Part shown: piece after piece, positions 1-8,078 of the stretch
How positions within the stretch are numbered: the stretch's first letter is position 1
How the letters are laid out: each line of letters begins with the position of its first letter
Source of the DNA: Desulfobacterales bacterium
Lineage (GTDB): Bacteria; Desulfobacterota; Desulfobacteria; Desulfobacterales; JANQIE01
Assembly: GCA_028282295.1 (NCBI GenBank)
Contig: JANQIE010000043.1
Location: 1-54,097, forward strand
Direction of reading: 5' to 3'
DNA length: 54,097 nt
Position numbers and translations under genes: made by a program
Notes under the pieces: generated by a model
What the model was told of the DNA's origin: nothing
The model's input: only the letters and a program-made list of their open reading frames with translations
Database searches by the model: none

Positions 1-354
1 TTCGCCGGCATCGATCCCGATCAGTTCAAATGCCGGTGGTTTGCAGTACTTGTGCAAAACTCTGACTTTAAATTTGTCCGTGCACCACCGCGCCATAAAC
101 GACGGAACCATTCGCTTATTCCAGCAGTAGTCAAAAAGGTCAGAAAAGCCTTGTACATTCGGCGCTAACACAGTAATTCGTGGCAACCCTCGGGTAATGA
201 TCCACCCCTGAAACATTCGGAAATACTCGTATGTCTCCGGCCAATCGGTTCCATGGTCAACGAATACAGCCTCGAAATCCCAACCTTGCTCGATCAGGTA
301 TAAATACATAGCGACGGAATTAACGCCGCCGCCGAATGATAAATAATTTCTCAT
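1..354 (-). CDS. PAPS reductase / PP-loop family protein (3' end outside window)
   Basis: Only the first 118 residues are visible; the gene runs off the left edge. The N-terminus carries a PP-loop-like SFGGGVNS at residues 6-13, and RWCTDKFKV lies near residues 90-98. Both are typical of the phosphoadenosine-phosphosulfate reductase family (adenine nucleotide alpha-hydrolase fold) as found in phages, where the role is usually unknown. A GAGGAG ribosome site precedes the ATG, 20 bp after the helicase stop, so it is the distal visible gene of the leftward operon. A sulfur-transfer or nucleotide-activation role in DNA modification is possible but unsupported. The family call is fairly firm; the function is not. 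Confidence 0.7.
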   Translation of the reverse strand, partial: MRNYLSFGGGVNSVAMYLYLIEQGWDFEAVFVDHGTDWPETYEYFRMFQGWIITRGLPRITVLAPNVQGFSDLFDYCWNKRMVPSFMARWCTDKFKVRVLHKYCKPPAFELIGIDAGE

Positions 355-374
355 AAAGTCTCCTCAAATCGTCG

Positions 375-2021
375 CTAAATCGTCGCTATACCATCGTATG
401 GAAACGCCTTGGATGGACCACGCTTTTTGCCACCACGCGGTTGGCCCAACGGATACGTCTGCTGGATGTACTCCCAACATCTTTGCAGCTCGGACAATGT
501 CATCTCCCGGCGTGATTTGCCGAAACGCGTCTTGATCTCGGCGTTTATACGCCCCGGCTTGTAATAGTTTTCAAAGGTGAACTGCCTGACGTGAGATTCG
601 ATCCTCGACAGCAGGCCGGCTTCTGTTTCACTCGGGGTTTTAGGGGCTATCCAGGGGCGGGTGCTGTTGTTTCCCAGGACGAACTCATTGCTGTCGGCCA
701 GCTTGGAATTTAACGGGACAAAATCAGGTTCCCTGGGACGGGTCTCCCCCTCTGTCGCAAACAGGCTGATCTGTCGCGTTTTATTCATTTTGGTTACAGA
801 ACCGGTCTGCTCGGACTCGATTTTTTGGACCACTTTCTGAAACAGAACATCATCGGGAGCAAACACATACCCGTACTGCCCGTCATATTCATAAGCCGGA
901 TCGATGCGGACCGCTCTCGAAACCATTTGAAGGATCCACGGCGCCGAACGGATATGTGTCAAACTGATGATGTGAGAGATTTGTTTGCAGTCAAAGCCTT
1001 CGTAGAACAGGGCCACACCGACAAGTACGTCGGTTTTACCGTCTTTGAATCGCCTGATTGCCTTTCTTGCCGCTGGAGTGTCGGCACTGGTTGCCACCTC
1101 CGCATACCGGAATTTGCTTCGTAGAAAGGCAACTGCCTTGTTTGCCAAATCGATATTGGCGCAGACCACCAGGAGACGTGCTCCCGGATTGATTTGCTTA
1201 TACCGGTTCCAGTGATCGACACCGGCGGTCAGAATGTCCTCGGCATATTCGGTTCTAAGCGCGGTATAAAGCGCACGGTTTGCAACCCGGCCACGCGCGT
1301 TTTTGATATTGGTCGCCTTTTTTCGTCCGTGTTCTTTCCAGTTGGCACGGCCGTCATACAGATGGAATTTAAGCGGCAAAATAGAGCGTTCTGAAAGTGC
1401 ATCGGACCGGCTGTACTCAATGTATCGAATCGTCTCGGTCGACCTGAGAACGGGATACAGAACCTGTTTTTTGCCGGTATCCAGAAATCTATAGGGCATG
1501 AACGCGACCTGCTTTGCATCGCCCCTTTCGATTGTCCCGGTCATCAACACGGCAAACCGGGCCTCGGCGACCAATGGTGCCAGACTTTCTTCCCAGGGGC
1601 CGCCCACTTCGACGTGATGAAACTCATCCAGGATCAGAATGTAGCGCCGCCGCCTGAAATCGTTCACAACAGTCTGCTTTGTGTCCAGACCGATTGCCTG
1701 ATAGGTGGTGACAAAACCGTTCAGGCCCCGGCATGGGTTGACTTCGTTTGTGCTGGCCCGGACCGTGAGCGTGTGGCCGATCATGTTTCTAAAAAAAGGA
1801 TCGATAAAATTGCCCTCGCCCTGTATCTGCAGGGAGGTCCGCGGCACAACCCAACAAATCGCATCGGCCATGCCGCAGGAGATAAGCTCGCCGGCCAGGA
1901 TCGGGATCAAGGATTTTCCGCCGCCGGGGCAGACATGGGCCAGGATGGTTTTGATCGGGGCACCGGCTTTGATATTGTCGATGGCTGCCTTGAATTCAGC
2001 CTGATGTTTTCTTAGCTTCAT
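375..2021 (-). CDS. SF2 DEAD/DEAH-type helicase
   Basis: 548 residues from the ATG at 2021, whose ATGA overlaps the stop of the upstream methyltransferase gene, with GAGGAG just before it. Walker A is PGGGKS (residues 32-37), the DExH box is DEFHH (132-136), motif III is MTGT (160-163), and the C-terminal RecA-like lobe ends in a motif VI-like QMVSRAVRID. This is the SSL2/RAD25-like helicase layout common in phages; it should use ATP to unwind or move on DNA. The open frame continues upstream, but that part is out of frame with the methyltransferase and has no family features. Role inferred: replication, recombination or anti-restriction with its operon partners. Confidence 0.82.
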   Translation of the reverse strand: MKLRKHQAEFKAAIDNIKAGAPIKTILAHVCPGGGKSLIPILAGELISCGMADAICWVVPRTSLQIQGEGNFIDPFFRNMIGHTLTVRASTNEVNPCRGLNGFVTTYQAIGLDTKQTVVNDFRRRRYILILDEFHHVEVGGPWEESLAPLVAEARFAVLMTGTIERGDAKQVAFMPYRFLDTGKKQVLYPVLRSTETIRYIEYSRSDALSERSILPLKFHLYDGRANWKEHGRKKATNIKNARGRVANRALYTALRTEYAEDILTAGVDHWNRYKQINPGARLLVVCANIDLANKAVAFLRSKFRYAEVATSADTPAARKAIRRFKDGKTDVLVGVALFYEGFDCKQISHIISLTHIRSAPWILQMVSRAVRIDPAYEYDGQYGYVFAPDDVLFQKVVQKIESEQTGSVTKMNKTRQISLFATEGETRPREPDFVPLNSKLADSNEFVLGNNSTRPWIAPKTPSETEAGLLSRIESHVRQFTFENYYKPGRINAEIKTRFGKSRREMTLSELQRCWEYIQQTYPLGQPRGGKKRGPSKAFPYDGIATI

Positions 2022-2707
2022 CTCTCCTCGATTCGGGTTATGCGTCTGCGTTTTTTTATAAACACGATGAAGTAGCAATGGGTTTTGCGCGCGTGCTGCT
2101 GCGTGTGCTGGTTCCAGCCAATCGGCACATGTGATGCCAGTTTGATGAACAGATCTTTTGGATAGAGATTGATCCGCTGCGCGAATCGGATAATATCGGC
2201 ATGGACCAGATACTGGGTGCGACCACAGACCGAGTCCTGACATTTGAAGACCAGCACCCCGTTGGGTTTGAGGACCCGGGCGATTTCCTGCATGGCAGTG
2301 GTGTACATGCGCCAAAGTTGACGCATGTTTTCAAACGCGCCGTATTTTTGCCGCAGACGGCATGTTTTGCTTCCAGCAGGCAAAAAGGGCGGATCAAAGA
2401 CCACGCTTTGCAGGCATTCCGGCTTAAACGGCAGGTGGCGGACATCCGCCGGCATTATCTTTCGGGTTCTGGGCGCTATGTCCATTTTCAACCGGGGGGC
2501 AGGTACCCCCGCCTTGTAGAAACCGCCGACACGATAGGTGCAGTCGAGATCGAATCCGTTGGGACAGTAAAGCCGCGTGATCCAGCGCAGAATTTCGAAC
2601 TGGCAGTCTGATACGGACCGGATCAGGTGCCTGTTGGTCAACCTCTTCGGCACCCTGGCGGGGGCAGGCGCGGTTTCATCAAACAGGGACTGCTGCACAT
2701 TAAGCAT
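2018..2707 (-). CDS. Amino-methyltransferase (DPPF motif), DNA N4/N6 type
   Basis: 229 residues. The catalytic motif is VVFDPPF at about residues 102-108, a DPPF form of the (D/N/S)PP(Y/F/W) motif IV of DNA N6-adenine or N4-cytosine methyltransferases. It is followed by ARVLKPNGVLVFKCQD, a motif V/VI-like strand. The start at 2707 overlaps the end of the preceding 57-residue gene by 8 bp, which suggests translational coupling; the longer frame upstream reads through that gene and is rejected. No cognate endonuclease lies beside it, so it looks like an orphan phage methyltransferase, perhaps protecting phage DNA. Target base and sequence cannot be read. Confidence 0.72.
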   Translation of the reverse strand: MLNVQQSLFDETAPAPARVPKRLTNRHLIRSVSDCQFEILRWITRLYCPNGFDLDCTYRVGGFYKAGVPAPRLKMDIAPRTRKIMPADVRHLPFKPECLQSVVFDPPFLPAGSKTCRLRQKYGAFENMRQLWRMYTTAMQEIARVLKPNGVLVFKCQDSVCGRTQYLVHADIIRFAQRINLYPKDLFIKLASHVPIGWNQHTQQHARKTHCYFIVFIKKRRRITRIEER

Positions 2708-2873
2708 CGGGTTTCTCGATCGGTTCGATTCGTTTGATATAAAGATAGCCGTTGAACTGATAGGCTTCCACGCGGTTGTCACCATCTTTGCAGACGATGG
2801 CTTTGCCCATCGTTTCGGCCTGCCTGAGTTCATCGGGACTGACCATTTTTACCTTCGTCTTTTCCAGCAACAT
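2700..2873 (-). CDS. Small phage protein, paralogue of the 3132-3365 product
   Basis: 57 residues from an ATG with AAAGGAA eight bases upstream. The N-terminus MLLEKTKVKMVSPDEL closely matches MFVEMTKAKMVSTDEL of the 77-residue protein encoded two genes upstream, and parts of the untranslated leaders also match. The two genes therefore look like an ancient tandem duplication. The remainder is a short mixed beta region with no known motif. The function is unknown. The stop overlaps the methyltransferase start. Confidence 0.6.
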   Translation of the reverse strand: MLLEKTKVKMVSPDELRQAETMGKAIVCKDGDNRVEAYQFNGYLYIKRIEPIEKPDA

Positions 2874-3028
2874 GAAATTCCTTTCGTGTTGAGGTGGATT
2901 CGGCCTTGCCCTGCTTGCTGAAGAATGCGAACAAGTGCGCGGTTTTGAGCAGGACTTGGTTGACCGGGACGGGCCGAAGCGCCCCTCAGGAGCCCACGCA
3001 AGATTTTGATACACTCAACGATTCAACG

Positions 3029-3160
3029 CTAAATCTGCCATCCGCCTATCAGCGTTACGAGTTCATCCAGCGCGTTGGCGATCGCGTTGAGCGCGACGCA
3101 GATCATAACCAGAACAAAGAAGATCGCGATGTCAAAGAGGGTGTCTTTTGATTGCTGCAT
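3029..3160 (-). CDS. Tiny single-span membrane protein
   Basis: 43 residues from the ATG at 3160, preceded by GGGAG at a 7-base spacing; the ATG at 3166 lies too close to the same site. A hydrophobic segment of about 20 residues (FDIAIFFVLVMICVALNA) follows a short polar N-terminus, predicting one membrane span. It overlaps the end of the preceding gene by 29 bp in another frame. Such peptides are common in phage early operons; no specific role can be assigned. Confidence 0.45.
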   Translation of the reverse strand: MQQSKDTLFDIAIFFVLVMICVALNAIANALDELVTLIGGWQI

Positions 3161-3365
3161 GCCCATTCTCCCTATCCGTTGCCTGGGGTCTGTTTTCCTT
3201 TTTTTCCGTCCCGACATTGGACAGAAACAACGCCATGAACGCATCGGCCAGATCGTCCGAGTACTTGTTTTTCAATACGATGGGGCTCGCGCCTTTGTTT
3301 GCACCTGTTGTTTGCTTCAGTTCGTCAGTACTGACCATTTTAGCTTTCGTCATTTCTACAAACAT
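3132..3365 (-). CDS. Small phage protein, paralogue of the 2700-2873 product
   Basis: 77 residues from the ATG at 3365, which has a near-perfect AAGGAGA ribosome site. The first 16 residues match those of the 57-residue gene downstream (shared core TKxKMVSxDEL). The rest, with KNKYSDDLADAFMALFLSN and a basic polar tail, differs, so the two proteins share an N-terminal module only. Function unknown. Confidence 0.6.
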   Translation of the reverse strand: MFVEMTKAKMVSTDELKQTTGANKGASPIVLKNKYSDDLADAFMALFLSNVGTEKKENRPQATDRENGHAAIKRHPL

Positions 3366-3445
3366 ATCGTTCTCCTTTTGCGTTGATCCGGCCTTGCCTT
3401 GTCTGTTCCATGTTTCGTCAAATGAATTGCGTGAATCACAGACAT

Positions 3446-3631
3446 TCAATTCTCCTTTTCAGCTTGCCCCGTCAGCGCGTTTGCTTTTGAAGAACTACGC
3501 TCACTGTCTTTACCTGCGCAAACCGGTCCGACTCCTTGCTGTATACTTTCGGGATCTGACAACGGGCGCCCACAAATACGGCACCTGGCGCAGCTTGATG
3601 ATTTCGAATTTTTAAATTGCATCTGGTTCAT
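3446..3631 (-). CDS. DUF6011-type small zinc-binding protein
   Basis: 61 residues from the ATG at 3631, chosen because GAGGTGA lies five bases before it; a GTG at 3640 overlaps that site. The core CxxCGRPLSDPESIQQGVGPVCAG is the treble-clef-like zinc motif typical of DUF6011 proteins in phages and mobile elements (C-x2-C, then a later C after GVGP). The C-terminus is polar. It probably binds zinc; its partner is unknown. Confidence 0.65.
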   Translation of the reverse strand: MNQMQFKNSKSSSCARCRICGRPLSDPESIQQGVGPVCAGKDSERSSSKANALTGQAEKEN

Positions 3632-3661
3632 AATGCTCACCTCGTTTTTTGTCTTGGGTGA

Positions 3662-3735
3662 GGGCGGGGCCGGAACGAGGTTTGACCGACCGGTCCGAAT
3701 GCGTAACCATTTCGGCCTGCCTCCAGGCCCCGCCC
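3662..3735 (-). other. GC-rich nested inverted repeat, possible structured RNA
   Basis: Arms GGGCGGGGCC (3662-3671) and GGCCCCGCCC (3726-3735) are perfectly complementary over 10 bp. Inside are an alternative hairpin GGCCTG/CAGGCC (3714-3729), which shares four bases with the outer helix, and a GACCGGTC palindrome. It lies in the 5' leader of the DUF6011 gene on the leftward transcript. No U-tract follows, so a simple terminator is unlikely. Confidence 0.45.
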
Positions 3736-3836
3736 GTTTTCAGGGATTAACTTTCGCCTTCATCCTCCGTAATAAACGCTGATCGACTCAACCATTCGCC
3801 GCACCCTGGATAGGGCTCGACTTGGGTTTCTTCGCT

Positions 3837-3965
3837 TTACATTTTTGGGTTGTTACACTTGAAATCGTAATCCCACCCGGATTCCGTGCTACAGTCGATT
3901 TCTTCCATGTAGCACCCACAAGCGCGGCAACGCTCTTCATCCCATTCTCTCTTTTTCTTGCCCAT
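3837..3965 (-). CDS. Small zinc-ribbon-like protein, possibly truncated
   Basis: 42 residues from an ATG with AAGGGAGCG upstream; too short for routine gene finding. It contains CRACGCYMEE, then a cysteine near residue 25 and one near 37, as in small phage zinc ribbons. Directly after the TAA the same frame stays open for 29 more codons (3836 down to 3747), with PYPGCGEWLSRS and an acidic end that look coding-like. The gene may originally have been about 72 residues and been cut by a nonsense change. Confidence 0.5.
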   Translation of the reverse strand: MGKKKREWDEERCRACGCYMEEIDCSTESGWDYDFKCNNPKM

Positions 3966-3976
3966 TGTGCGCTCCC

Positions 3977-6472
3977 TTAATGAATCGTGACTCCCCCTTT
4001 GGCGAAGGAAACGACATGGTCTGCCAAATCAACACATTCCGGTTTGTGGGTAATGTAAAAGCAGGTGTCGAAACCGCCGGTCTGCATGAAGGCGCGATAC
4101 AGCGCGATGAAATGCTTGGCGTTGTTCACGTCCAGGGCGCCGTCCTCTTCGTCGCTCAGTGCGGTTTGAAAATTGCGCCCGCTCTTTTCCTTCGCCACCA
4201 GGGTCAGGGCCAGCCGCAGCGCCTTTAACGACCAGACCTTTTCCCCGCCGGACAGATTGTCGAGCAGTACTTCGGTGCCGTCTTCGCGCATGACCAGAAT
4301 GTCCAGGACCTCGCGCATCGTTTCCGGATCCTGGGTCTGGAGCCGGACCGCGAAGTTCGGGCCGAACGTGGTTTTCAGCAAGTCATTGGCCGATCCGGAA
4401 ATGACCGGCGCGACCGAATCTATTTCCAGCGCGCGCAACCCGTCCTTGCCGCAGGCGTTTTGCAGATAGGTCCATTCGGCGATCTCATTGGTGATGCGGT
4501 TGCGCTGCGCCTGCAGGGATGCCACCTGGGACTTGTCCTGTTCGTATTCGTCCCGCCGTTTTTCCAGCGTGGCAATGGTGGATGCCTGGGTAGCGGCGTT
4601 TTTCAACAACATGTCGATGGTACGGTGCTTGGCTTTGAGGTCGAGTTCCAGATCGGTAACACGTCCGGCTGCTTCGGGATCGATTTCATCCCGCAGCGCG
4701 GCGCATTGCCGGTCCATTGTGGCGGCGCGTTGGTTCAGTGCCGTTAACTGGGTCTGAAATCCGGCCCCAACGCTCCGGCGCTCTGTCTCCATTTCGGCCC
4801 GGCGCGTTTCGATCTGTTCCAGTTTGGCCGAGGCGACCGCCAGTTCCGGCTGTTTCGCGGCCAGTTTTTCAAATTTGGGCACCATGTCCTGCAGGTCCTG
4901 CTTGCGCCCGCGCAATGCCCGCAGCAGCCGTTCCGCCTCGCTGCGTTCATCAAGCACGGTCTGAATCTCGCCGGATCCGCGTTTGAACATGGACCGGTTT
5001 TGTTCTTCATTCGCCTCGATCGCGTCCCAGATCCGGCCGGACTCTTTGCGCAGTTGATCCAGTTCAGCCACAAGTTCTGTCAAGCGGTCGTGGTCGGTTT
5101 TCTTTTTTTGATCCAGCGCGGCCTGCCGGTGTTCGAGCTTCACTTCCAGGGCAGGACACTGCTTCTGTGCTTCCAGGGCCTTGACGATGAAACTGCATTT
5201 TGTGCTGAGGCACTCCGGATCGCGTAAATGCAGCGCGGTCTCGTCTTCGCGGCAACGGGTGATTTTCGATTGCAGGTCGAGAAGCTCCCGGTCGTTGTCG
5301 TGATTTTTCAACGCGACTTTCAGCAACTCGGTCTGTTTGCCGTTCTCCGCGATTTTTTTGTCAACTTCGGCCAGTTTCTTTTCCAACCGCGCTTTTTCAT
5401 CGTCGAATTGTTTACTGATTTCAGCATCCCGGGCCTGCAGTTCATTGATCCGGACCAGGAACCTGTTGACCTTTTCCGCTTCCTGTTCGATTTGCCTGCC
5501 GGTTTCATCGATCAGTTTTACGGTTTCATCCCTGGACCGGGCCGCGGCGTTGATCCCTTCAGTCTGGGCCAGGAGCCGCTCAGGGCCGGTGGCTTCGATG
5601 CTCAATGCGCAAAGTTTGTCTCTGAACACGCCGTCTTTTTCGCCGGCATCGTGTTCAACCCGTTGAATCGCGGCCAGAAGCTGCCGGCTGTCCGTTTCCA
5701 GGGTCTCCAGTTTGCCGGATGCGATCCGCGCCTTCTCGGCCGCGGCCCGGGCCGTTTCAAGCTCATAAACAATCCGGCTGATCCGCGCTTTGCTTTCGTC
5801 CCGCTGATCTTTGATGCGGGTCAGTTCCTGCTGTTCCGTTTCCAGCCGCAAAGCCGCGTCCGCATTCGGCTGCATGCGCTTCTGGACATAGTCCAGTTCC
5901 CGGTCAATACCGGACAGCCGGCCGTTCAGGATACTGACACAATGCTTGCTTGTGGCTTCGTGGCGTTCCAACTGGTCGAGACGAAGAAATTCACTGAACA
6001 GTTTTTTGAGTTCGCCCGTGGTCAGGTCGGTCATTTTGTCGCTGTTCTGGGCACAGAACACGCTGTTGAAGAACAAGCTTGATGAGCCGAACAGGCCTGA
6101 GATGAACCGGTCGTATTCACTGACCTTGCCGCCGGTTTCGGACTCAGCACCGCCGTTGACATAAATGAATGCCTCCTGGCGCTCGCTCTGTGCATCGATT
6201 TTGGTCACGGACCGGTACAGGTTGCCGTTGAACTCAAATTCGAGCTCCTTGAATGAGTCGCGCAGAAACACATGCTGTTTGAGCGAACGCTGACGGCTAG
6301 CCAGTGTCCGGTACGGATGCAGATTGTCGAGTATGGTGGTTTTGCCGTGGCCGTTGGGACCGTCAAAGGCGACCAGACCGCCAATCTTTGAAAAGTCCAG
6401 TTCAACGTCGTCCAGATCCAGTCCCTTCTTGATCCCGATGAAGCCACGCAGTGCCAAACGGTTTATTTTCAT
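3977..6472 (-). CDS. SbcC/Rad50-like SMC ATPase
   Basis: 831 residues from the ATG at 6472, with AAAGGAG 8 bases upstream; the longer frame reads back through the lipoprotein gene and is rejected. Walker A GPNGHGKT is at residues 38-45. A long heptad-rich coiled coil fills residues 180-690, and the signature LDNLSGGEKVWSLKALRLAL and Walker B-like region near DEEDGALDV are at the C-terminus. At the coil apex C421 and C426 form a C-x4-C in place of the usual CxxC zinc hook. Expected partner of the SbcD-like nuclease encoded upstream, acting on DNA ends and hairpins in phage recombination. T4 gp46 is a functional analogue. Confidence 0.85.
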   Translation of the reverse strand: MKINRLALRGFIGIKKGLDLDDVELDFSKIGGLVAFDGPNGHGKTTILDNLHPYRTLASRQRSLKQHVFLRDSFKELEFEFNGNLYRSVTKIDAQSERQEAFIYVNGGAESETGGKVSEYDRFISGLFGSSSLFFNSVFCAQNSDKMTDLTTGELKKLFSEFLRLDQLERHEATSKHCVSILNGRLSGIDRELDYVQKRMQPNADAALRLETEQQELTRIKDQRDESKARISRIVYELETARAAAEKARIASGKLETLETDSRQLLAAIQRVEHDAGEKDGVFRDKLCALSIEATGPERLLAQTEGINAAARSRDETVKLIDETGRQIEQEAEKVNRFLVRINELQARDAEISKQFDDEKARLEKKLAEVDKKIAENGKQTELLKVALKNHDNDRELLDLQSKITRCREDETALHLRDPECLSTKCSFIVKALEAQKQCPALEVKLEHRQAALDQKKKTDHDRLTELVAELDQLRKESGRIWDAIEANEEQNRSMFKRGSGEIQTVLDERSEAERLLRALRGRKQDLQDMVPKFEKLAAKQPELAVASAKLEQIETRRAEMETERRSVGAGFQTQLTALNQRAATMDRQCAALRDEIDPEAAGRVTDLELDLKAKHRTIDMLLKNAATQASTIATLEKRRDEYEQDKSQVASLQAQRNRITNEIAEWTYLQNACGKDGLRALEIDSVAPVISGSANDLLKTTFGPNFAVRLQTQDPETMREVLDILVMREDGTEVLLDNLSGGEKVWSLKALRLALTLVAKEKSGRNFQTALSDEEDGALDVNNAKHFIALYRAFMQTGGFDTCFYITHKPECVDLADHVVSFAKGGVTIH

Positions 6473-6487
6473 TTGCGGGTCTCCTTT

Positions 6488-6503
6488 ATCTCCTGCCGGA
6501 GAT
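6488..6503 (-). promoter_or_regulatory. Hairpin next to the sbcC-like ribosome site
   Basis: ATCTCC and GGAGAT form a perfect 6-bp hairpin with a 4-base loop, ending just before the AAAGGAG of the SbcC-like gene on the leftward mRNA. On the opposite strand it is followed by seven T residues, so it would also act as a terminator for rightward transcription. Confidence 0.4.
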
Positions 6504-6540
6504 GTTTTTTTGTGTTGACTTTGTATTGACAGGGTAGGGT

Positions 6541-6567
6541 GGGCTGCGCCGGTGATCGGCGCAGCCC
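6541..6567 (-). terminator. Strong hairpin after the lipoprotein gene (no U-tract)
   Basis: Arms GGGCTGCGCCG and CGGCGCAGCCC pair perfectly over 11 bp around a 5-base loop, six bases past the lipoprotein stop. No T run follows on the minus strand, so it may be an RNA stabiliser or pause site rather than a true intrinsic terminator. Confidence 0.4.
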
Positions 6568-6572
6568 GTTGC

Positions 6573-6785
6573 CTATTCGCCGCCCAGGCCGTGCTCATAC
6601 GGGTCGATAAAACCGAGTCCGCCCATGACGCCGAACTGTTCCGGGGTGACCGTCCCGTCGGCTGGAACCGGACCGCCGACAGTACTGTCCGGTAAGGTTT
6701 GAGACGGCGGCCATTGCACGGCGGGTTTACCACTGCTGCAGGCGGCGGCCAGCAGCAGACAAATACCAACTGCGAGTGTTTTCAC
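6573..6785 (-). CDS. Small lipoprotein
   Basis: 70 residues. A short basic start, a hydrophobic core and the lipobox LAAAC (residues 12-16) predict signal peptidase II processing and lipidation of C16. The mature part is about 54 residues, rich in Pro, Gly and Thr, and has no recognised domain. The gene sits between the sbcD- and sbcC-like genes. A surface lipoprotein does not fit a recombination module; small phage lipoproteins sometimes act in superinfection exclusion, and that remains conjecture here. Confidence 0.65.
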   Translation of the reverse strand: MKTLAVGICLLLAAACSSGKPAVQWPPSQTLPDSTVGGPVPADGTVTPEQFGVMGGLGFIDPYEHGLGGE

Positions 6786-6818
6786 GTTTACTCTCCTTTG
6801 CCTTTTCAGGGTTGGGGG

Positions 6819-8078
6819 TTAGAAACCGGCAGCCTGCTGAACCGGTTCCGGTTCTTTGCGGGCCGTGCCGCTGACGGCTTCAAAAATTGCATCCGGATTT
6901 CTGGTTTCCAGATCAGCCGCCTTGTCCAGGATGCCGGCGGATGGTTCCGGTTCGTCCCGGATCGCGGCCTGTTCGCGAAGTTTGTCGGGCAGCGCCGTCA
7001 GTTCGAAGAACCGTTCGGACCGGACATTGACGCGGGGAATACGGATCAGTTTGATATCGACCGATTTGGCGCCGCCCGACATGGTGCTGGTTAAAAAGGC
7101 TTTGATCGCATCCTGGTCGATGCGCTCAACTTCGTCCTGAAACACGGTCAGTTCGATACGAACCAGTGCGTTGTGCAGTTCTTCAGGGGTGCGGGTGTAG
7201 AGAATCTCGTCAAGTTTTTCGATCGGGTCCCGGGTAAAATCAGCATCAAGTCTGATCAGTTTGCGGGTCGGGGTTTTGATGAATCGGGAATCAAGTGAAC
7301 CGTTTTGCAGCGTATGGATGTAAAAGCCTTTTTCTTCCAGCTCGCCAAAATTGTTGCGGTGGATCGAACCGGAATAGAAAATATTGTTGCCTATCTGCTG
7401 GTGCAGATGGATGTGACCGAGGCAGACCAGATCGGCGTTTGCCAGTTCGACCTGTTCCCGGCTCATTTCGATGTCGCGGCCGATCAACTGTTGATGCTCG
7501 GACACGTACGCACCGCCGATGGCCCAGTGACCGACCAGGATATGCGGCACGTTGCAGGTGGCGGCGTTGGTGGCAAACCCGTTGAAGATCCGGCCGACCC
7601 TGGCCGCAATGGCCTGATCCGTGTCGGTAATGCCGAGTTCGCTTTGAAAAAACTGTTTGGTGACGGACGGGACAATCGATATGAGCGCCCTGGCTTCGGC
7701 CAGCCGGCAGTTGTCTTCGTTGCCGGACCAGAAACCGCCGGAACCGTTCAGGATAAGCTGGTCGGGAAAGCGGGTGATATGCACGGGGTAGGTGGCGCGG
7801 ATATTGCGCAACAGCTCCGGTGCGTAGCCGTCATGGGACCGGGTCCCGATCGGGATCACCACCGGGGCGATATGGGCAAGGCCGGTGACGGTCTCAAATA
7901 TCAACCGTGCGCTGCGCGAGTCGAGTTTAACGTTCTGGCTGTCGGTCATGTCGCCGGCAATAACGATCAGATCGAGACGTGTTTCGGACGCGACCTCAAG
8001 CATATGCTCGAGGCATTTGCGCACCTCGGCGATTTCACTGTCTTTGACATGCCAGTCGGCGGTATGCAGTATTTTCAT
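6819..8078 (-). CDS. SbcD/Mre11-like metallophosphoesterase nuclease
   Basis: 419 residues from ATG 8078, after AAGGAGA. Metal-binding motifs in order: HTADWH (D8, H10), IAGDMTD (about 55-61), a variant third motif GTRSHDG in place of GNHD, VGHWAIGG, then GHIHLH and YSGSIHRNNFGE. These match the SbcD/Mre11 phosphoesterase domain; a C-terminal capping region follows. The replacement of GNHD keeps the His-Asp pair. It should form a nuclease complex with the downstream SbcC-like ATPase. The family is secure; the phage role (end processing, hairpin cleavage, replication restart) is inferred. Confidence 0.85.
   Translation of the reverse strand: MKILHTADWHVKDSEIAEVRKCLEHMLEVASETRLDLIVIAGDMTDSQNVKLDSRSARLIFETVTGLAHIAPVVIPIGTRSHDGYAPELLRNIRATYPVHITRFPDQLILNGSGGFWSGNEDNCRLAEARALISIVPSVTKQFFQSELGITDTDQAIAARVGRIFNGFATNAATCNVPHILVGHWAIGGAYVSEHQQLIGRDIEMSREQVELANADLVCLGHIHLHQQIGNNIFYSGSIHRNNFGELEEKGFYIHTLQNGSLDSRFIKTPTRKLIRLDADFTRDPIEKLDEILYTRTPEELHNALVRIELTVFQDEVERIDQDAIKAFLTSTMSGGAKSVDIKLIRIPRVNVRSERFFELTALPDKLREQAAIRDEPEPSAGILDKAADLETRNPDAIFEAVSGTARKEPEPVQQAAGF

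Noticed and set aside
375-2315. Long forms of the helicase, methyltransferase and SbcC-like frames beginning far upstream
   Set aside because: The added residues overlap neighbouring genes in other frames, lack family features and have no ribosome site; the chosen inner ATGs do.
5228-6082. 284-codon open frame opposite the SbcC-like gene
   Set aside because: Antisense to a strongly supported ATPase gene in GC-rich DNA; Phe/Gly/Pro-rich translation typical of a shadow frame.
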